Shown: one piece after another, positions 34,456 to 42,803 of the stretch
Layout of the letters: every line of letters starts with the position of its first letter
Numbering within the stretch: the first letter of the stretch is position 1
Assembly: GCA_025359785.1 (NCBI GenBank)
Contig: JANYET010000059.1
Location: 1-55,756 of the forward strand
From: Alphaproteobacteria bacterium
GTDB taxonomy: Bacteria > Pseudomonadota > Alphaproteobacteria > Caulobacterales > Caulobacteraceae
Length of the DNA stretch: 55,756 nt
Reading direction: 5' to 3'
Notes under the pieces: model-generated
Databases searched by the model: none
What the model was told of the DNA's origin: nothing
Seen by the model: only the letters and a program-made list of their open reading frames with translations
Made by a program: the position numbers and the translations under genes

Positions 34456-35228
34456 TGACCTTGGCCGCGACCAACCCCGTCCCGGCGATGAGCTTGAAGC
34501 GGCTGATCGGCGCCTACTTCAGCGATGCGAAATACGAGTCCCTCAGGCTGTTCAGGACGCCGGCCTTCTCGATGCCGATCCTGGCCATGCCGATCCTGTT
34601 CTACAGCTTCTTCGGCGTGATCCTGAACGGCAAGGCGGGCGCGGTCTTCGCCAACCAGATGTTCGTGGGCTGGACGGTCTATGGCGTCATGGGCCCGGGC
34701 CTGTTCGGCTTCGGCATCCTGGTGGCCGTCGAGCGCAATCAGGGCCTGCTGACCTTCAAGCGGGCGCTGCCGATGCCCACCGGCTCGTACCTGACGTCGA
34801 AGCTGATGATGGCCTACGTCTTCGCCATCGTGGTGATGATCATGCTGGTGACCGCGGGCCTGACCATGGGCCATGTGACCCTGGCGGGCGCCCAGCTGTT
34901 CCGCCTGGCGGCGGTGATGTCCCTGGGCGTCTTCCCGGCCTGCGCCGTCGGCCTGTTCATCGGCTGCTATGCTCCGGCCTCCAGCGCCGCGGCTTTCGCC
35001 AACATTGTCTACCTGGGCATGGCCTTCCTCTCGGGCCTGTTCTTCCCGATCAGCGGGGTGCTGAAGACCATCCAACCGATCTGGCCGACCTACCATCTGG
35101 CGCAACTCGCCCGGGCCTCAGCCGGGCTGCCGAGCCAGGGATCGATGCCGCAGCACATCGCGATCCTGGCGGTCATGACCCTGGCCCTGACCTTCGCCGC
35201 GGCGCGCAAACTGGCGCGGACCGGTTAG
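34455..35228 (+). CDS. ABC-2 type permease
   Basis: 257 residues with six predicted membrane helices and the ABC-2 signature region (LGMAFLSGLFFPISGVL). ATG 34455 is preferred over the adjacent GTG 34452 because AGGAGG at 34442-34447 is then 7 nt away; it overlaps the ATPase stop by one nt (TGATG). With the ATPase it forms a two-gene exporter; the substrate is unknown. Its end overlaps the convergent GNAT gene by 4 nt. Confidence 0.92.
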   Translation: MTLAATNPVPAMSLKRLIGAYFSDAKYESLRLFRTPAFSMPILAMPILFYSFFGVILNGKAGAVFANQMFVGWTVYGVMGPGLFGFGILVAVERNQGLLTFKRALPMPTGSYLTSKLMMAYVFAIVVMIMLVTAGLTMGHVTLAGAQLFRLAAVMSLGVFPACAVGLFIGCYAPASSAAAFANIVYLGMAFLSGLFFPISGVLKTIQPIWPTYHLAQLARASAGLPSQGSMPQHIAILAVMTLALTFAAARKLARTG

Positions 35229-35809
35229 GCGCCAAAAGCCTCCAGCCGCGCGTCGAGGCCGTCGCGGACCCCGGGCCATTCGTGGGCCAGGACCGAAAAG
35301 ACCACGGTGTCGCGGATGCGGCCGGTCCAGGTCAGCCGATCCTGCCGCAGGATGCCTTCCTGGATGGCGCCCAGTTTCAGCACCGCGGCGCGGCTGCGGG
35401 CGTTGATCGCGTCCACCTTGAACTGCACTCGCCGGGCGCCGCGCTCGAACGCGTGGGCCATCAACAGCCGCTTGGCCGCCGGGTTCACCGCCCCGCCGCG
35501 CAGCTCCGGCCCGTAGTAGGTGGCCCCGATCTCCACCGTCGCATTGGCCGGGTCGATGGCCAGAAAGCTGGTCGTCCCACGGCATCGCCCGTCCGCCATC
35601 ACCGCGAACGCGATCCACTCCGGACTGGATTTACCGTACATCCGGTCCCAGCCGACATCGAAGGCCTCGCCCAGCATCGAGAAGGGATAGAGGTCGTTCC
35701 AGGTCGCCGGATCGGCCGCGCAGGCGGCCCGCAGGTCCTCGCGATGGGCCTGCGTCATCGGCTCCAGCCGCACATGGCGGTTTTCGAGCACCTGGACGTC
35801 CAACTGCAT
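35225..35809 (-). CDS. GNAT acetyltransferase (RimJ/RimL-like)
   Basis: 194 residues. RimJ/L-type N-terminus (LENRHVRLEPMTQAHREDL), a central GTTSFLAIDP strand, the VEIGATYYGPELRGGAVN segment that stands in for the acetyl-CoA loop, and NARSRAAVLKLGA, characteristic of the subfamily. It probably acetylates protein N-termini or small amines. The gene converges on the ABC permease. Confidence 0.88.
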   Translation of the reverse strand: MQLDVQVLENRHVRLEPMTQAHREDLRAACAADPATWNDLYPFSMLGEAFDVGWDRMYGKSSPEWIAFAVMADGRCRGTTSFLAIDPANATVEIGATYYGPELRGGAVNPAAKRLLMAHAFERGARRVQFKVDAINARSRAAVLKLGAIQEGILRQDRLTWTGRIRDTVVFSVLAHEWPGVRDGLDARLEAFGA

Positions 35810-35876
35810 CTTTCTTCACCTGCGTCCAAAAAACTTACGGGGCGGGCCTTGCGCCGCCTTGATCAACACATACCTG

Positions 35877-35951
35877 AGGGTGGCCCATTCCTGGGCGTTT
35901 CCTCCCTAGACTTTAAAGGGCCGGCCCCGATGGGCCGGCCCCTTTTTTTTT
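35877..35951 (+). ncRNA. Candidate small RNA with CCTCCC linker and strong terminator
   Basis: Hairpin GCCCA (35883-35887) / TGGGC (35892-35896), then an unpaired segment with TTTCCTCCCTAG (35898-35909), then a 10-bp GC stem GGGCCGGCCC (35918-35927) / (35932-35941) with a 4-nt loop and nine T (35943-35951). No plus-strand gene ends nearby that needs this terminator. Hairpin, anti-Shine-Dalgarno linker and terminator is the usual layout of alphaproteobacterial trans-acting sRNAs. A weak -35 TTGCGC (35849-35854) and -10 ATACCT (35870-35875) would start it near 35880. The stem may also terminate the minus-strand permease. Confidence 0.5.
35918..35951 (+). terminator. Strong Rho-independent terminator, possibly bidirectional
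   Basis: Stem GGGCCGGCCC/GGGCCGGCCC around CGAT, with AAA before it and nine T after it. In plus orientation it would end the candidate small RNA; read on the minus strand it follows the TauE/SafE permease but with only three T. Confidence 0.8.
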
Positions 35952-35953
35952 GG

Positions 35954-36709
35954 CTAACCGCCGAGCATGTAGAGCCGCGCGGCCTGCGCCAGATACCCCG
36001 CGCCGATCACCGTCAGGATCAGCCGCAGGTAGCGCTTGAAGTTCACGTCGCTCAGCCGGTTCAGGACGATCCCCCCGGCCGCCGTTCCCAGCATCGACAA
36101 CGGGATCGCCACGGCGAACAGCCACCAAGGCGGCAGGCCCTTGCCGTGAACCGCCAGCAGCGGTGCGCCATAGACGGCGATCTTCATCAGGTGGCTGAAG
36201 ATCTGGGTGGCGGCCTTGGTGGCGACGATCTGGTGGCGGTTGAGCGCGGTGCGCACGAAGAAGATGTCGAGCAGCGGCCCGGCGACGCCGGCCGTCAGGT
36301 TCATTCCCGTGACGCTGATCCCGCAGATCAGGGCCTGCACCGGCCGCGAGGCGTCGAGCTTCACCCAGCCTTGCGGCAGCCAGACCAGGAAGGGCGCGAG
36401 ACCCATCAAGAGGAAGAGCGTCGCCCGCGTTGGCTCAAGCGCCACGAAGGCCATCACCCCGCCGATCGCGAAAGCGCCGATCGCGAAAACGCCGACGATC
36501 CGCCAGTCCACGTGCTTGCGGTGCAGGATGGCCCGCCAGCCGTTGGCGACCAGCTGCAGGATGCCGTGGACGACGAAGGTGGCGGAGACCGGCAGGACCA
36601 GGGCGAGCGAGCCCTTAAGCAGCAGGCCTCCCGCCATGCCGAAGACGCCGGAGATGGCGGCGGTGATGAACGACATCACCACGATGAAGATCGCGGGGCC
36701 GAGGGTCAT
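35954..36709 (-). CDS. TauE/SafE-family sulfite exporter-like permease
   Basis: 251 residues from ATG 36709, preceded by GGAGG. About eight membrane helices. The repeated family signature is visible as ISGVFGMAGGLLLKGSLAL in the first half and TGMNLTAGVAGPLLDIFFV in the second. The family exports sulfite or organosulfonates, or imports small anions; the substrate is unknown. A strong hairpin follows 3-4 nt after the stop. Confidence 0.88.
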   Translation of the reverse strand: MTLGPAIFIVVMSFITAAISGVFGMAGGLLLKGSLALVLPVSATFVVHGILQLVANGWRAILHRKHVDWRIVGVFAIGAFAIGGVMAFVALEPTRATLFLLMGLAPFLVWLPQGWVKLDASRPVQALICGISVTGMNLTAGVAGPLLDIFFVRTALNRHQIVATKAATQIFSHLMKIAVYGAPLLAVHGKGLPPWWLFAVAIPLSMLGTAAGGIVLNRLSDVNFKRYLRLILTVIGAGYLAQAARLYMLGG

Positions 36710-36865
36710 GAGGATAGTCCTCCGAGGTTGCGATCCGCCTCGCGAGGGGGACACAGGCCCCTTCGTCCGCGGACCTGCGACGCGACGTGCGCCAGAAGGA
36801 GCCGGCCGTCCGGCTGGGGCCAACGGCCGTCATCGGCCGGGCGCTTGGAAGGCAACGCGGCCCGG

Positions 36866-37390
36866 TCATCGGGCAAGCGCCTTGTAGAAGAAGGTGGCGT
36901 CGCAGAGCGCGCCATCGGGATAGAGGGCGTAATCGGGAATGATCCCCGCGCGACGCCAGCCGCGTTTTTCGTAGAGATAGTCGGCAGGGCTTCCGGTGAC
37001 GGTGTCGAGCACCATCAGCCAGCGACCCATCGCACGAGCGGCGTCTTCCGTAGCGGCCATCAGAGCTTCGGCGGCGCCACGGCGGCGGCCGCGCCGATGG
37101 ACCAGCAGCTTGGAGACATCGACGCGGTGCGGCTGGTTGGGTGTCGAGACCGGTATCACCTGCACCACGCCGAAGACGCCCTCATCGTCCTCTGCCGCCA
37201 GGATCGCGCGCCCGTCGTCCGCGGTGGTCTCCTCGCGCCAGAAGGCCTCAGCCTCTTCCAACGTCATATCCGCCATGAAGCTGACCGAGGCGCCGCCCTG
37301 GACGCAGTCGAGCAACACCGATGCGAGGGCGGGAACCGACGCGCTCGCCTCATCCGGCGACAGGCTGCGTATGCGGAAAGCTTGAGTCAT
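36866..37390 (-). CDS. GNAT acetyltransferase
   Basis: 174 residues. The acetyl-CoA-binding motif A is VSKLLVHRRGRRRGAAEALM (R/Q-x2-G-x-A type), preceded by GVVQVIPV strands and followed by WLMVLDTVTGSPADYLYEKRGW, a common ending in small-molecule N-acetyltransferases. Substrate unknown. It lies 156 bp upstream of the TauE/SafE gene in the same direction, with no obvious hairpin between, so they may be co-transcribed. Confidence 0.87.
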   Translation of the reverse strand: MTQAFRIRSLSPDEASASVPALASVLLDCVQGGASVSFMADMTLEEAEAFWREETTADDGRAILAAEDDEGVFGVVQVIPVSTPNQPHRVDVSKLLVHRRGRRRGAAEALMAATEDAARAMGRWLMVLDTVTGSPADYLYEKRGWRRAGIIPDYALYPDGALCDATFFYKALAR

Positions 37391-37471
37391 CTGAACGGCG
37401 CCTGCCTACGCCCGCGAACGCCGTTTCGCCAGCCCTAAAGCCACGCTTGCGGCGCCGCGTCTCAGGCGCGC

Positions 37472-38962
37472 TCAGCCCTTCTTGCGGGCCACCGAACAGG
37501 CCCAGCCGTCGCCCGCCCTCCGCGCCACGCCCGGATAGGGGCAGAGCAGCTGGCTGTCGCCCTGCGGCCCAGTGGCGGTCACCTCATGCGGCGCGGCCTT
37601 CTCCTCGACCCAGCGGTCCAGAATCTCGAGCCAGTCGACATTGCCAGGCCCCGCGCCGCCCTGGCAGTGCAGCATGCCGGGGATCATGTAGAGCCGGTAG
37701 AACGCGGCCGAGCCGGGGGTGGCCCTGGTCACCTCGCCGAAGTAGCGGACGCTGCCCAGGGGCGGGATCGCCGGGTCGTTCCAGCCATGGTACTGGATCA
37801 GCTTGCCGCCGTGCGCCTTGAACGGGCTCAGGTTCGCGTCCGTGGCGTCCAGAACCCGCGCGGTGGCCTGCCGGTCGCGGTCGTACTTCGGGCCCAGATC
37901 CATCGTCAGGAAGTTGAACGAGGGGTCCTTGTAGACGAAGTATTTCAGGAACTGCGACGAGATCGCGTGCCCGGCGGACTCCGCCCATGCCGCCTGCGAG
38001 GTCCCGGTGTTCCAGGCCTGCCAGCCGCCGCGCGCGGCCTCGGCGCCCGGCATGTAGCCCGGGAAGGCCTGTTTTCCGCCTACCATCCGGCCGCCGTAGA
38101 TCGCCTTGGCCGAGGCGACCTGTGGCGCGGTCAGGCAGCCCCCTTGTTCAGCGCCGGGGCTCTGGCCCGGCTTGCACGCCAGCACCGCCGGATCGAACTT
38201 GCAGGCCATCTGGTCACGGATGAACGGACCGCCGTCGGCGCACTGCTTCAGCGCCGCGGTCTGCAACAGCTCCAGCTGCGGCAGGGCGAGATAGCCGCCG
38301 GGCTTGGCCAGCGCCTGCTGCATATAGGCTCGGCCACCGGTGGACAGGGTGTTGTAGTTGGCCGTGGCGCCGGCGACGATGCCGTCGAAGTCGTTCGGGA
38401 ACCGCTGGGCCTCCATCAGCGCCTCGCGCCCGCCGGCCGAACAGCCCACGAAATAGGCGCGTTTGGCGGGCGCGCCCTTCATCGCCACGACCAGCGCCTT
38501 GCCGGCGTCGGTGGTGGACTTCAGCGACCGCGTCCCAAAGTCGACGATCTTGCCGGGGTGACCCAGCGCCCAGGTCGCCGTGCGCCCGTTGCCGCCATGG
38601 CCGTCGTCGGTCCCGGCGGCGGCATAGCCGGTCTCGGCGCGGGCCTTGATCGCAGCCGAGGGGATCGAGCCCGCAAGCCCGCCGTTGCCGACCTGGACGA
38701 ACTTGCCGTTCCAGGCCGATCCCGCCGGGATCATCACCTCGATCTTGATCTCACTGTCCGGGGTCGGCCGGCTGGTGACCATCAGGTCGCAGGCCTGGCC
38801 GGACCTCAGGCTCACCGTCCTGGCCGAGGTGATCTCGGCGTGCGGCAGGCTGGCCTTGCCAACTTCGGCGCAGGTGGTTTCGGCATGGGCGGCGCCCGGA
38901 ACAGCCAGCAACGGCGCGGCGAGCGCGAGGACCGCGCCGCCGGCGAGCAGAAAGCGCTTCAT
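37472..38962 (-). CDS. Tannase/feruloyl esterase family protein, copy 2
   Basis: 496 residues with a signal peptide (cleaved near AAHAE). The catalytic Ser is in VGCSAGGREA, the Asp in HGWNDPAIPP and the His in MLHCQGG. The Cys next to Ser and the Cys next to His form the disulfide that defines the tannase CS-D-HC motif. The protein should be periplasmic or secreted and cleave ester bonds of gallic, ferulic or related acids. It is 5 bp downstream of a similar gene, so the two are a co-transcribed duplication. Confidence 0.92.
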   Translation of the reverse strand: MKRFLLAGGAVLALAAPLLAVPGAAHAETTCAEVGKASLPHAEITSARTVSLRSGQACDLMVTSRPTPDSEIKIEVMIPAGSAWNGKFVQVGNGGLAGSIPSAAIKARAETGYAAAGTDDGHGGNGRTATWALGHPGKIVDFGTRSLKSTTDAGKALVVAMKGAPAKRAYFVGCSAGGREALMEAQRFPNDFDGIVAGATANYNTLSTGGRAYMQQALAKPGGYLALPQLELLQTAALKQCADGGPFIRDQMACKFDPAVLACKPGQSPGAEQGGCLTAPQVASAKAIYGGRMVGGKQAFPGYMPGAEAARGGWQAWNTGTSQAAWAESAGHAISSQFLKYFVYKDPSFNFLTMDLGPKYDRDRQATARVLDATDANLSPFKAHGGKLIQYHGWNDPAIPPLGSVRYFGEVTRATPGSAAFYRLYMIPGMLHCQGGAGPGNVDWLEILDRWVEEKAAPHEVTATGPQGDSQLLCPYPGVARRAGDGWACSVARKKG

Positions 38963-38967
38963 CGGTC

Positions 38968-40497
38968 TCAGCCCTTCTTCTTCATCGGCACGTTCTTCAT
39001 CGGCACGGCGCAGGCCCAGCTCTCGCCGGTCTTCTTCGCCACGCCCGGGAACGGGCAGAGCACCTGGCTCGCCGGGCCGCCGGGCGCCTGGCCGGGGCCG
39101 CCCTTGGCGATCAGCTCGCCCGGCGCCGCCTTGCCATTCACCCAGCCGTCCAGCTCGGCCACCCAGTCGACGTTGCTCGGACCCACCCCGCCGGCGCAGT
39201 GCAACATGCCGGGGATCAGGTAGAGCTTATAGAACCCGCCGGTGTCGCCCATCGTCTTGCGGACGTCCTCGTAATAGACCACCGACGAGCGCGGCGGGAT
39301 CGCGGGGTCGTTCCAGCCATGGTACTGGATCAGCTTGCCGCCGTGCTTCTTGAAGGCCGCGAGGTTGGGGTCCGCGGAGTCGATGATCGGCGCCATCCTG
39401 GCGTGAGCGATGTCGAACTGGGCGCCCATGTCCATCTTCAGATAGTCGAAGTTGGGATCCTGAAAGCCGAAATATTTGAAGGCGTTGGAGGAGAAGGACG
39501 GACCGGCGGCCTTCTGGTTCAAGTCCGCGTTCGGACCGGTGATCCAGGCGTTCCAGCTGCCGTTCGCCGACTCCGCGCCGGGGCTGTAGCCGGGGAAGGC
39601 GATCTTGCCGGTCTTGTCCTTGCGGCCCTGGTACAGGGCCGTGGCCGTGGCGACCTGCGGCGCGCTGAGGCAGCCGCCCTCTTCACCGGGTTTGGGCGTC
39701 TGGCCGGCCTTGCAGGCCAGCTTGCGCGGATCGAAATGGCAGCTCATCGGGTCGCGGATGAACGCTTCGCCGCCGCATTCGGCGAGCGACGTCTTCTGCA
39801 GCAGTTCGCGCTGCGCGGGGCCCAGATAGCCGCCGGGCTTGGTCATCAACTGCTGCTGATAGGCCGACAGGCCGAACAGCTGGCTCATGTAGTTGGCGGG
39901 CGCGCCGGCGACGATGCCGTCGAAGTCGTTGGGGTAGCGCTGCGCGCTCATCAGCGCCTCGCGCCCGCCGTCCGAACAGCCCGCGAAATAGGACCGGCTC
40001 GCCTTGGCGCCCTTCTGGGCGACGATCAGCGCCTTGGACGCATCGGTGGTTTCCTTGACCGCGCGCCAGCCGAAATCGACCACCTTCTCCGGATGGCCGA
40101 GCGCCCAGGAGGCGTTGGTCCCGACCGGGTCCTGGTGTCCGTCGTCGGTGCCGGCGACCGCGTAGCCGGCCTTGACCGGCGCGTTGAACGAAACCCGGGG
40201 GATCGTGCCCGCGAAGCCGCCGTTGCCGACCTGCACGAACTTGCCGTTCCAGGCGGCGCCCTCGGGGATCCACAGCTCCATGCGGATATCGCTATCCTTG
40301 GTCGGGCGGCTGGTCACCGAGACCTTGCAGACCGCCATCTCGCCGACCTTCTCGGAGACCGCCTTGGTCACCTCGGCATGCGGCAGGACGGTCTTCACCA
40401 GGTCCGCGCACGCGGTCTCCGCATGCGCGGCGGCGGGGGCGCCCAGCGCCAGCAGCGACGCGGACATGGCGGCCAGCGCCAGTGTGGTCGTCTTCAT
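38968..40497 (-). CDS. Tannase/feruloyl esterase family protein, copy 1
   Basis: 509 residues with a signal peptide (cleaved near AAHAE). The same motifs as the next gene are present: AGCSDGGREA, HGWNDPAIPP and MLHCAGGVGPSNVDW. The lid regions between the catalytic motifs differ clearly from copy 2, so the two may have different ester preferences. It is first in the pair and carries the upstream 397-bp region with repeats, which must contain the promoter. Confidence 0.92.
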   Translation of the reverse strand: MKTTTLALAAMSASLLALGAPAAAHAETACADLVKTVLPHAEVTKAVSEKVGEMAVCKVSVTSRPTKDSDIRMELWIPEGAAWNGKFVQVGNGGFAGTIPRVSFNAPVKAGYAVAGTDDGHQDPVGTNASWALGHPEKVVDFGWRAVKETTDASKALIVAQKGAKASRSYFAGCSDGGREALMSAQRYPNDFDGIVAGAPANYMSQLFGLSAYQQQLMTKPGGYLGPAQRELLQKTSLAECGGEAFIRDPMSCHFDPRKLACKAGQTPKPGEEGGCLSAPQVATATALYQGRKDKTGKIAFPGYSPGAESANGSWNAWITGPNADLNQKAAGPSFSSNAFKYFGFQDPNFDYLKMDMGAQFDIAHARMAPIIDSADPNLAAFKKHGGKLIQYHGWNDPAIPPRSSVVYYEDVRKTMGDTGGFYKLYLIPGMLHCAGGVGPSNVDWVAELDGWVNGKAAPGELIAKGGPGQAPGGPASQVLCPFPGVAKKTGESWACAVPMKNVPMKKKG

Positions 40498-40602
40498 CCT
40501 AAGAGCCCTCCCAAGCTTCGTTTGTTATCGGAGTTTAGGCACAGCGCGGGGAGGCGCGCAAAGCGTCCTTCTTCCCTCGTGGCCGACGCCGCGTCCGAAG
40601 CG

Positions 40603-40665
40603 CGCGGTCGAGCGGTCCCAGACGAAGGTCGAGAGGTCTTAGGCGAAGGTCGAGAGGTCTTAGGC
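40603..40665. repeat. 21-bp tandem repeat
   Basis: Two identical 21-bp units at 40624-40644 and 40645-40665 (core GGTCGAGAGGTCTTAGGC), preceded by a degenerate third unit (40603-40623) and followed by a partial one. The tract is directly adjacent to the palindrome at 40677-40824. Confidence 0.85.
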
Positions 40666-40676
40666 GAAGAACGCAA

Positions 40677-40824
40677 AACCACGAACCCACACGAAAACCA
40701 CGAACGCGCCCAGAGAGCGGCCCGGCCGCAGGCCAAGTCCTGTTCGCGCTGAGCCCGGAAATCTCGGCCAACCGCGCCTCAGCCGGCAGGGCGCGTTCGT
40801 GTTTTTTCGTGTGGGTTCGTGGTT
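40677..40824. repeat. Palindrome built from CACGAA-type repeats
   Basis: Left arm 40677-40710 and right arm 40789-40824 are inverted copies over about 34 nt, differing by a short indel. Each arm contains repeated CACGAA units (for example ACCACGAACCC and ACACGAAAACC). The 78-bp centre has no ORF. The plan is the same as at 10108-10173 with a different unit. Confidence 0.85.
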
Positions 40825-40894
40825 GAATCTTGAAGGCGACGCCGCGACCGACACCGTCTCCAAGCCCTGGAGACAGCGCCGGCGCTGGTAGCGG

Positions 40895-42214
40895 CTAGTG
40901 CCGGAAGATCGAGGTCTCGCCGGCGTCGCGGGGCATCTCGCGGTACTGGCGCAGCTCGTTGCGGCCGACCACCATGTGGTGGACCTCGTCCGGGCCGTCG
41001 GCGATGCGCAGGGTGCGGGTCTGGGTGTACATCCGGGCCAGCGGGGTGTGCTGCGAAACGCCGAGCGCGCCGTGCATCTGGATCGCCTGGTCGATGATCT
41101 GGCAGACCCGCTCCGGCACCATGGCCTTGACCATGTGGATCCAGACGCGGGCTTCCTGATTACCCAGGACGTCCATCGCCTTGGCGGCCTTCAGCACCAT
41201 CAGGCGCATGGCTTCGATGTCGAGGCGGGCGCGGGAGATGATCTCCAGATTGCCGCCCAGCTGCACCAGTGGCTTGCCGAAGGCCTCGCGGGAAAGGCCG
41301 CGGGTGACCAGCAGGTCCAGCGCCTTTTCGGCCGAGCCGATGGCGCGCATGCAGTGGTGGATGCGGCCCGGGCCCAGGCGCAGCTGGCTGATCTCGAAGC
41401 CACGGCCCTCGCCCAGCAGCATGTTCGAGGCCGGCACGCGGACATTGTCGAAGACGATGTGCATGTGGCCGTGCGGCGCGTCCGGATCGCCGAACACGTT
41501 CATCGGACCGAGGATCTTCACGCCGGGCGCGTCGGTGGGCACCAGGATCTGCGACTGGCGCAGGTTCGGCGGGCCATCCGGCGTCGTCTGCACCATGGTG
41601 ATCATGATCTTGCAGCGCGGGTCGCCGGCCCCGGAGATGTAGTGCTTCTCGCCGTTGATCACATATTCGTCGCCGACCAGGGTGGCGCGGGTGTTGACGT
41701 TCTTGGCGTCGGAGGAGGCGGAGTTCACCTCGGTCATCGCGAAGGCCGAGCGGATTTTGCCGGCCAGCAGCGGCTCCAGCCACTGCTTCTTCTGCTCCGG
41801 CGTGCCGACCCGCTCCAGGACTTCCATGTTGCCGGTGTCGGGCGCGGCGCAGTTCATGGTCTCGGACGCCATGCGGTTCTTGCCCAGCTCGACGGCGATA
41901 TAGGCGTAGTCGAGGTTCGACAGGCCCTCGCCGGTCTCGGCGTCTGGCAGGAAGAAATTCCACAGGCCGTTGGCCTTGGCCTTGTCCTTGGCGGCTTCCA
42001 GGCATTCCAGCTGGCCGGGCGCATAGGACCAGATGTTCGGGTTGCCCTCGCCCAGGCGATGGAACTCCTCGCTCATCGGCTCGACGACCTCGCGGATGAA
42101 GTCCTTCACCTTGTTGAGCAGCGGCAGGGCCTTGGCGCTCATCCGCAGGTCGTTCATCTCGTCCTGCGGGTTCAGCGAGAAGCTGGAGGCAGGCTTTTCG
42201 GCGGCGATGTTCAT
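40895..42214 (-). CDS. Acyl-CoA dehydrogenase
   Basis: 439 residues. Family signatures: FAMTEVNSASSDAKNVNT (FAD/substrate loop), INGEKHYISGAGDPR, and the C-terminal QMHGALGVSQHTPLARMYTQTRTLRIADGPDEVH, which is typical of the long-chain ACAD10/11-like bacterial branch (shown here split for length as QMHGALGVSQHTPLA and RTLRIADGPDEVH). It introduces the 2,3-double bond and passes electrons to ETF. An operator-like site CAAAC-N4-GTTTA lies 70 nt upstream. Confidence 0.93.
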   Translation of the reverse strand: MNIAAEKPASSFSLNPQDEMNDLRMSAKALPLLNKVKDFIREVVEPMSEEFHRLGEGNPNIWSYAPGQLECLEAAKDKAKANGLWNFFLPDAETGEGLSNLDYAYIAVELGKNRMASETMNCAAPDTGNMEVLERVGTPEQKKQWLEPLLAGKIRSAFAMTEVNSASSDAKNVNTRATLVGDEYVINGEKHYISGAGDPRCKIMITMVQTTPDGPPNLRQSQILVPTDAPGVKILGPMNVFGDPDAPHGHMHIVFDNVRVPASNMLLGEGRGFEISQLRLGPGRIHHCMRAIGSAEKALDLLVTRGLSREAFGKPLVQLGGNLEIISRARLDIEAMRLMVLKAAKAMDVLGNQEARVWIHMVKAMVPERVCQIIDQAIQMHGALGVSQHTPLARMYTQTRTLRIADGPDEVHHMVVGRNELRQYREMPRDAGETSIFRH

Positions 42215-42283
42215 CGGGTCACTCCCAGGCCTGGCGTTGGGCAGGCGGATTTGTTTGCGCCAAGCATTGGCCCATCACCCCGG

Positions 42284-42301
42284 TTCAAACAAGCGTTTAA
42301 A
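42284..42301. promoter_or_regulatory. Operator-like site TTCAAAC-N4-GTTTAAA
   Basis: TTCAAAC (42284-42290), AAGC, GTTTAAA (42295-42301): a near-palindrome upstream of the acyl-CoA dehydrogenase. It resembles the CAAAC-N2-4-GTTTG sites of the fatty-acid-responsive TetR protein PsrA. The same pattern occurs at 51988-52004. Confidence 0.55.
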
Positions 42302-42311
42302 CTGCTCGAGC

Positions 42312-42390
42312 GCCCATCCCTCCTCTTTAGGCCCATCCCTCCTCTTTAGGGGAGGGTGGCCGAGGCGCAGCCTCGGACGGGTGGGGGTTT
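42312..42390. repeat. Hairpin repeat, left flank of the DUF559 gene
   Basis: The 19-bp start of the unit is duplicated in tandem (42312-42330 and 42331-42349). Then follow GGGGAGGGTGG, the hairpin CCGAGGC GCA GCCTCGG, and ACGGGTGGGGGTTT. It is inverted relative to 42794-42849. Confidence 0.9.
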
Positions 42391-42395
42391 CACGT

Positions 42396-42803
42396 TCAAG
42401 CGCCGTCTGGGTCCGAAGGGCGCCCCCTTCCATAGACCGATGGGTGCGCCTCTAGCGCCAACAGGACCTCATCCATCACGCCGGCGATGTCCGCACGAAC
42501 GACTGAATTCGGAAACCGCATGACCTGGTAGCCGGCCCGTTTAAGCACCGCGTCCCGCACGCCGTCGTGTTCGGCCTGGAGCGGGACGTTGTGATGAGCG
42601 CCGTCGAGTTCGATGACGCGCAGTCGGTCGATGCAGACGAAGTCGAGGTAGTAGCCGTGAAACGGCCGCTGGCGCCGAAAGTGGAAGCCCTGCGCGTGCA
42701 GGCGCTTGAGCCGCGCCCGGAGCCAGACTTCTGGCTCGGTCATGGCGCTCCGCAGGCTGCGCGCCCGAACTGTTGGCCTTGTCGCCAGGTCGGAAACCCC
42801 CAC
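42396..42803 (-). CDS. DUF559 (VSR-like) nuclease
   Basis: 135 residues. The PD-(D/E)xK-type core is FRRQRPFHGYYLDFVC with D54, then IELDGAHH with E65 and D67, and a final RFPNSVV strand, the pattern of DUF559/very-short-patch-repair-like endonucleases. The most natural start, GTG 42803, lies inside the right repeat; ATG 42743 would truncate the conserved ARSLRSAMTEPEVWL helix. The stop is 6 nt from the left repeat. The gene therefore fills the space between two inverted repeats and may be mobilised with them. Confidence 0.85.
   Translation of the reverse strand: MGVSDLATRPTVRARSLRSAMTEPEVWLRARLKRLHAQGFHFRRQRPFHGYYLDFVCIDRLRVIELDGAHHNVPLQAEHDGVRDAVLKRAGYQVMRFPNSVVRADIAGVMDEVLLALEAHPSVYGRGRPSDPDGA

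Larger units (their letters stand above)
40498..40894. other. Intergenic region with tandem and inverted repeats
   Basis: 397 bp between the tannase and acyl-CoA dehydrogenase genes, both on the minus strand. It holds a 21-bp tandem repeat (40603-40665) and a large palindrome (40677-40824). No convincing ORF was seen. Confidence 0.6.

Noticed and set aside
34088..37438. Very long plus-strand frame of 1116 codons
   Set aside because: It runs antisense to or out of frame with five well-supported genes (ABC permease, two GNATs, TauE/SafE) and crosses the candidate sRNA. High GC with few stop codons explains it.
40603..40665. CRISPR-like array
   Set aside because: Units are directly adjacent with no spacers, only two are exact, and no cas genes are near.
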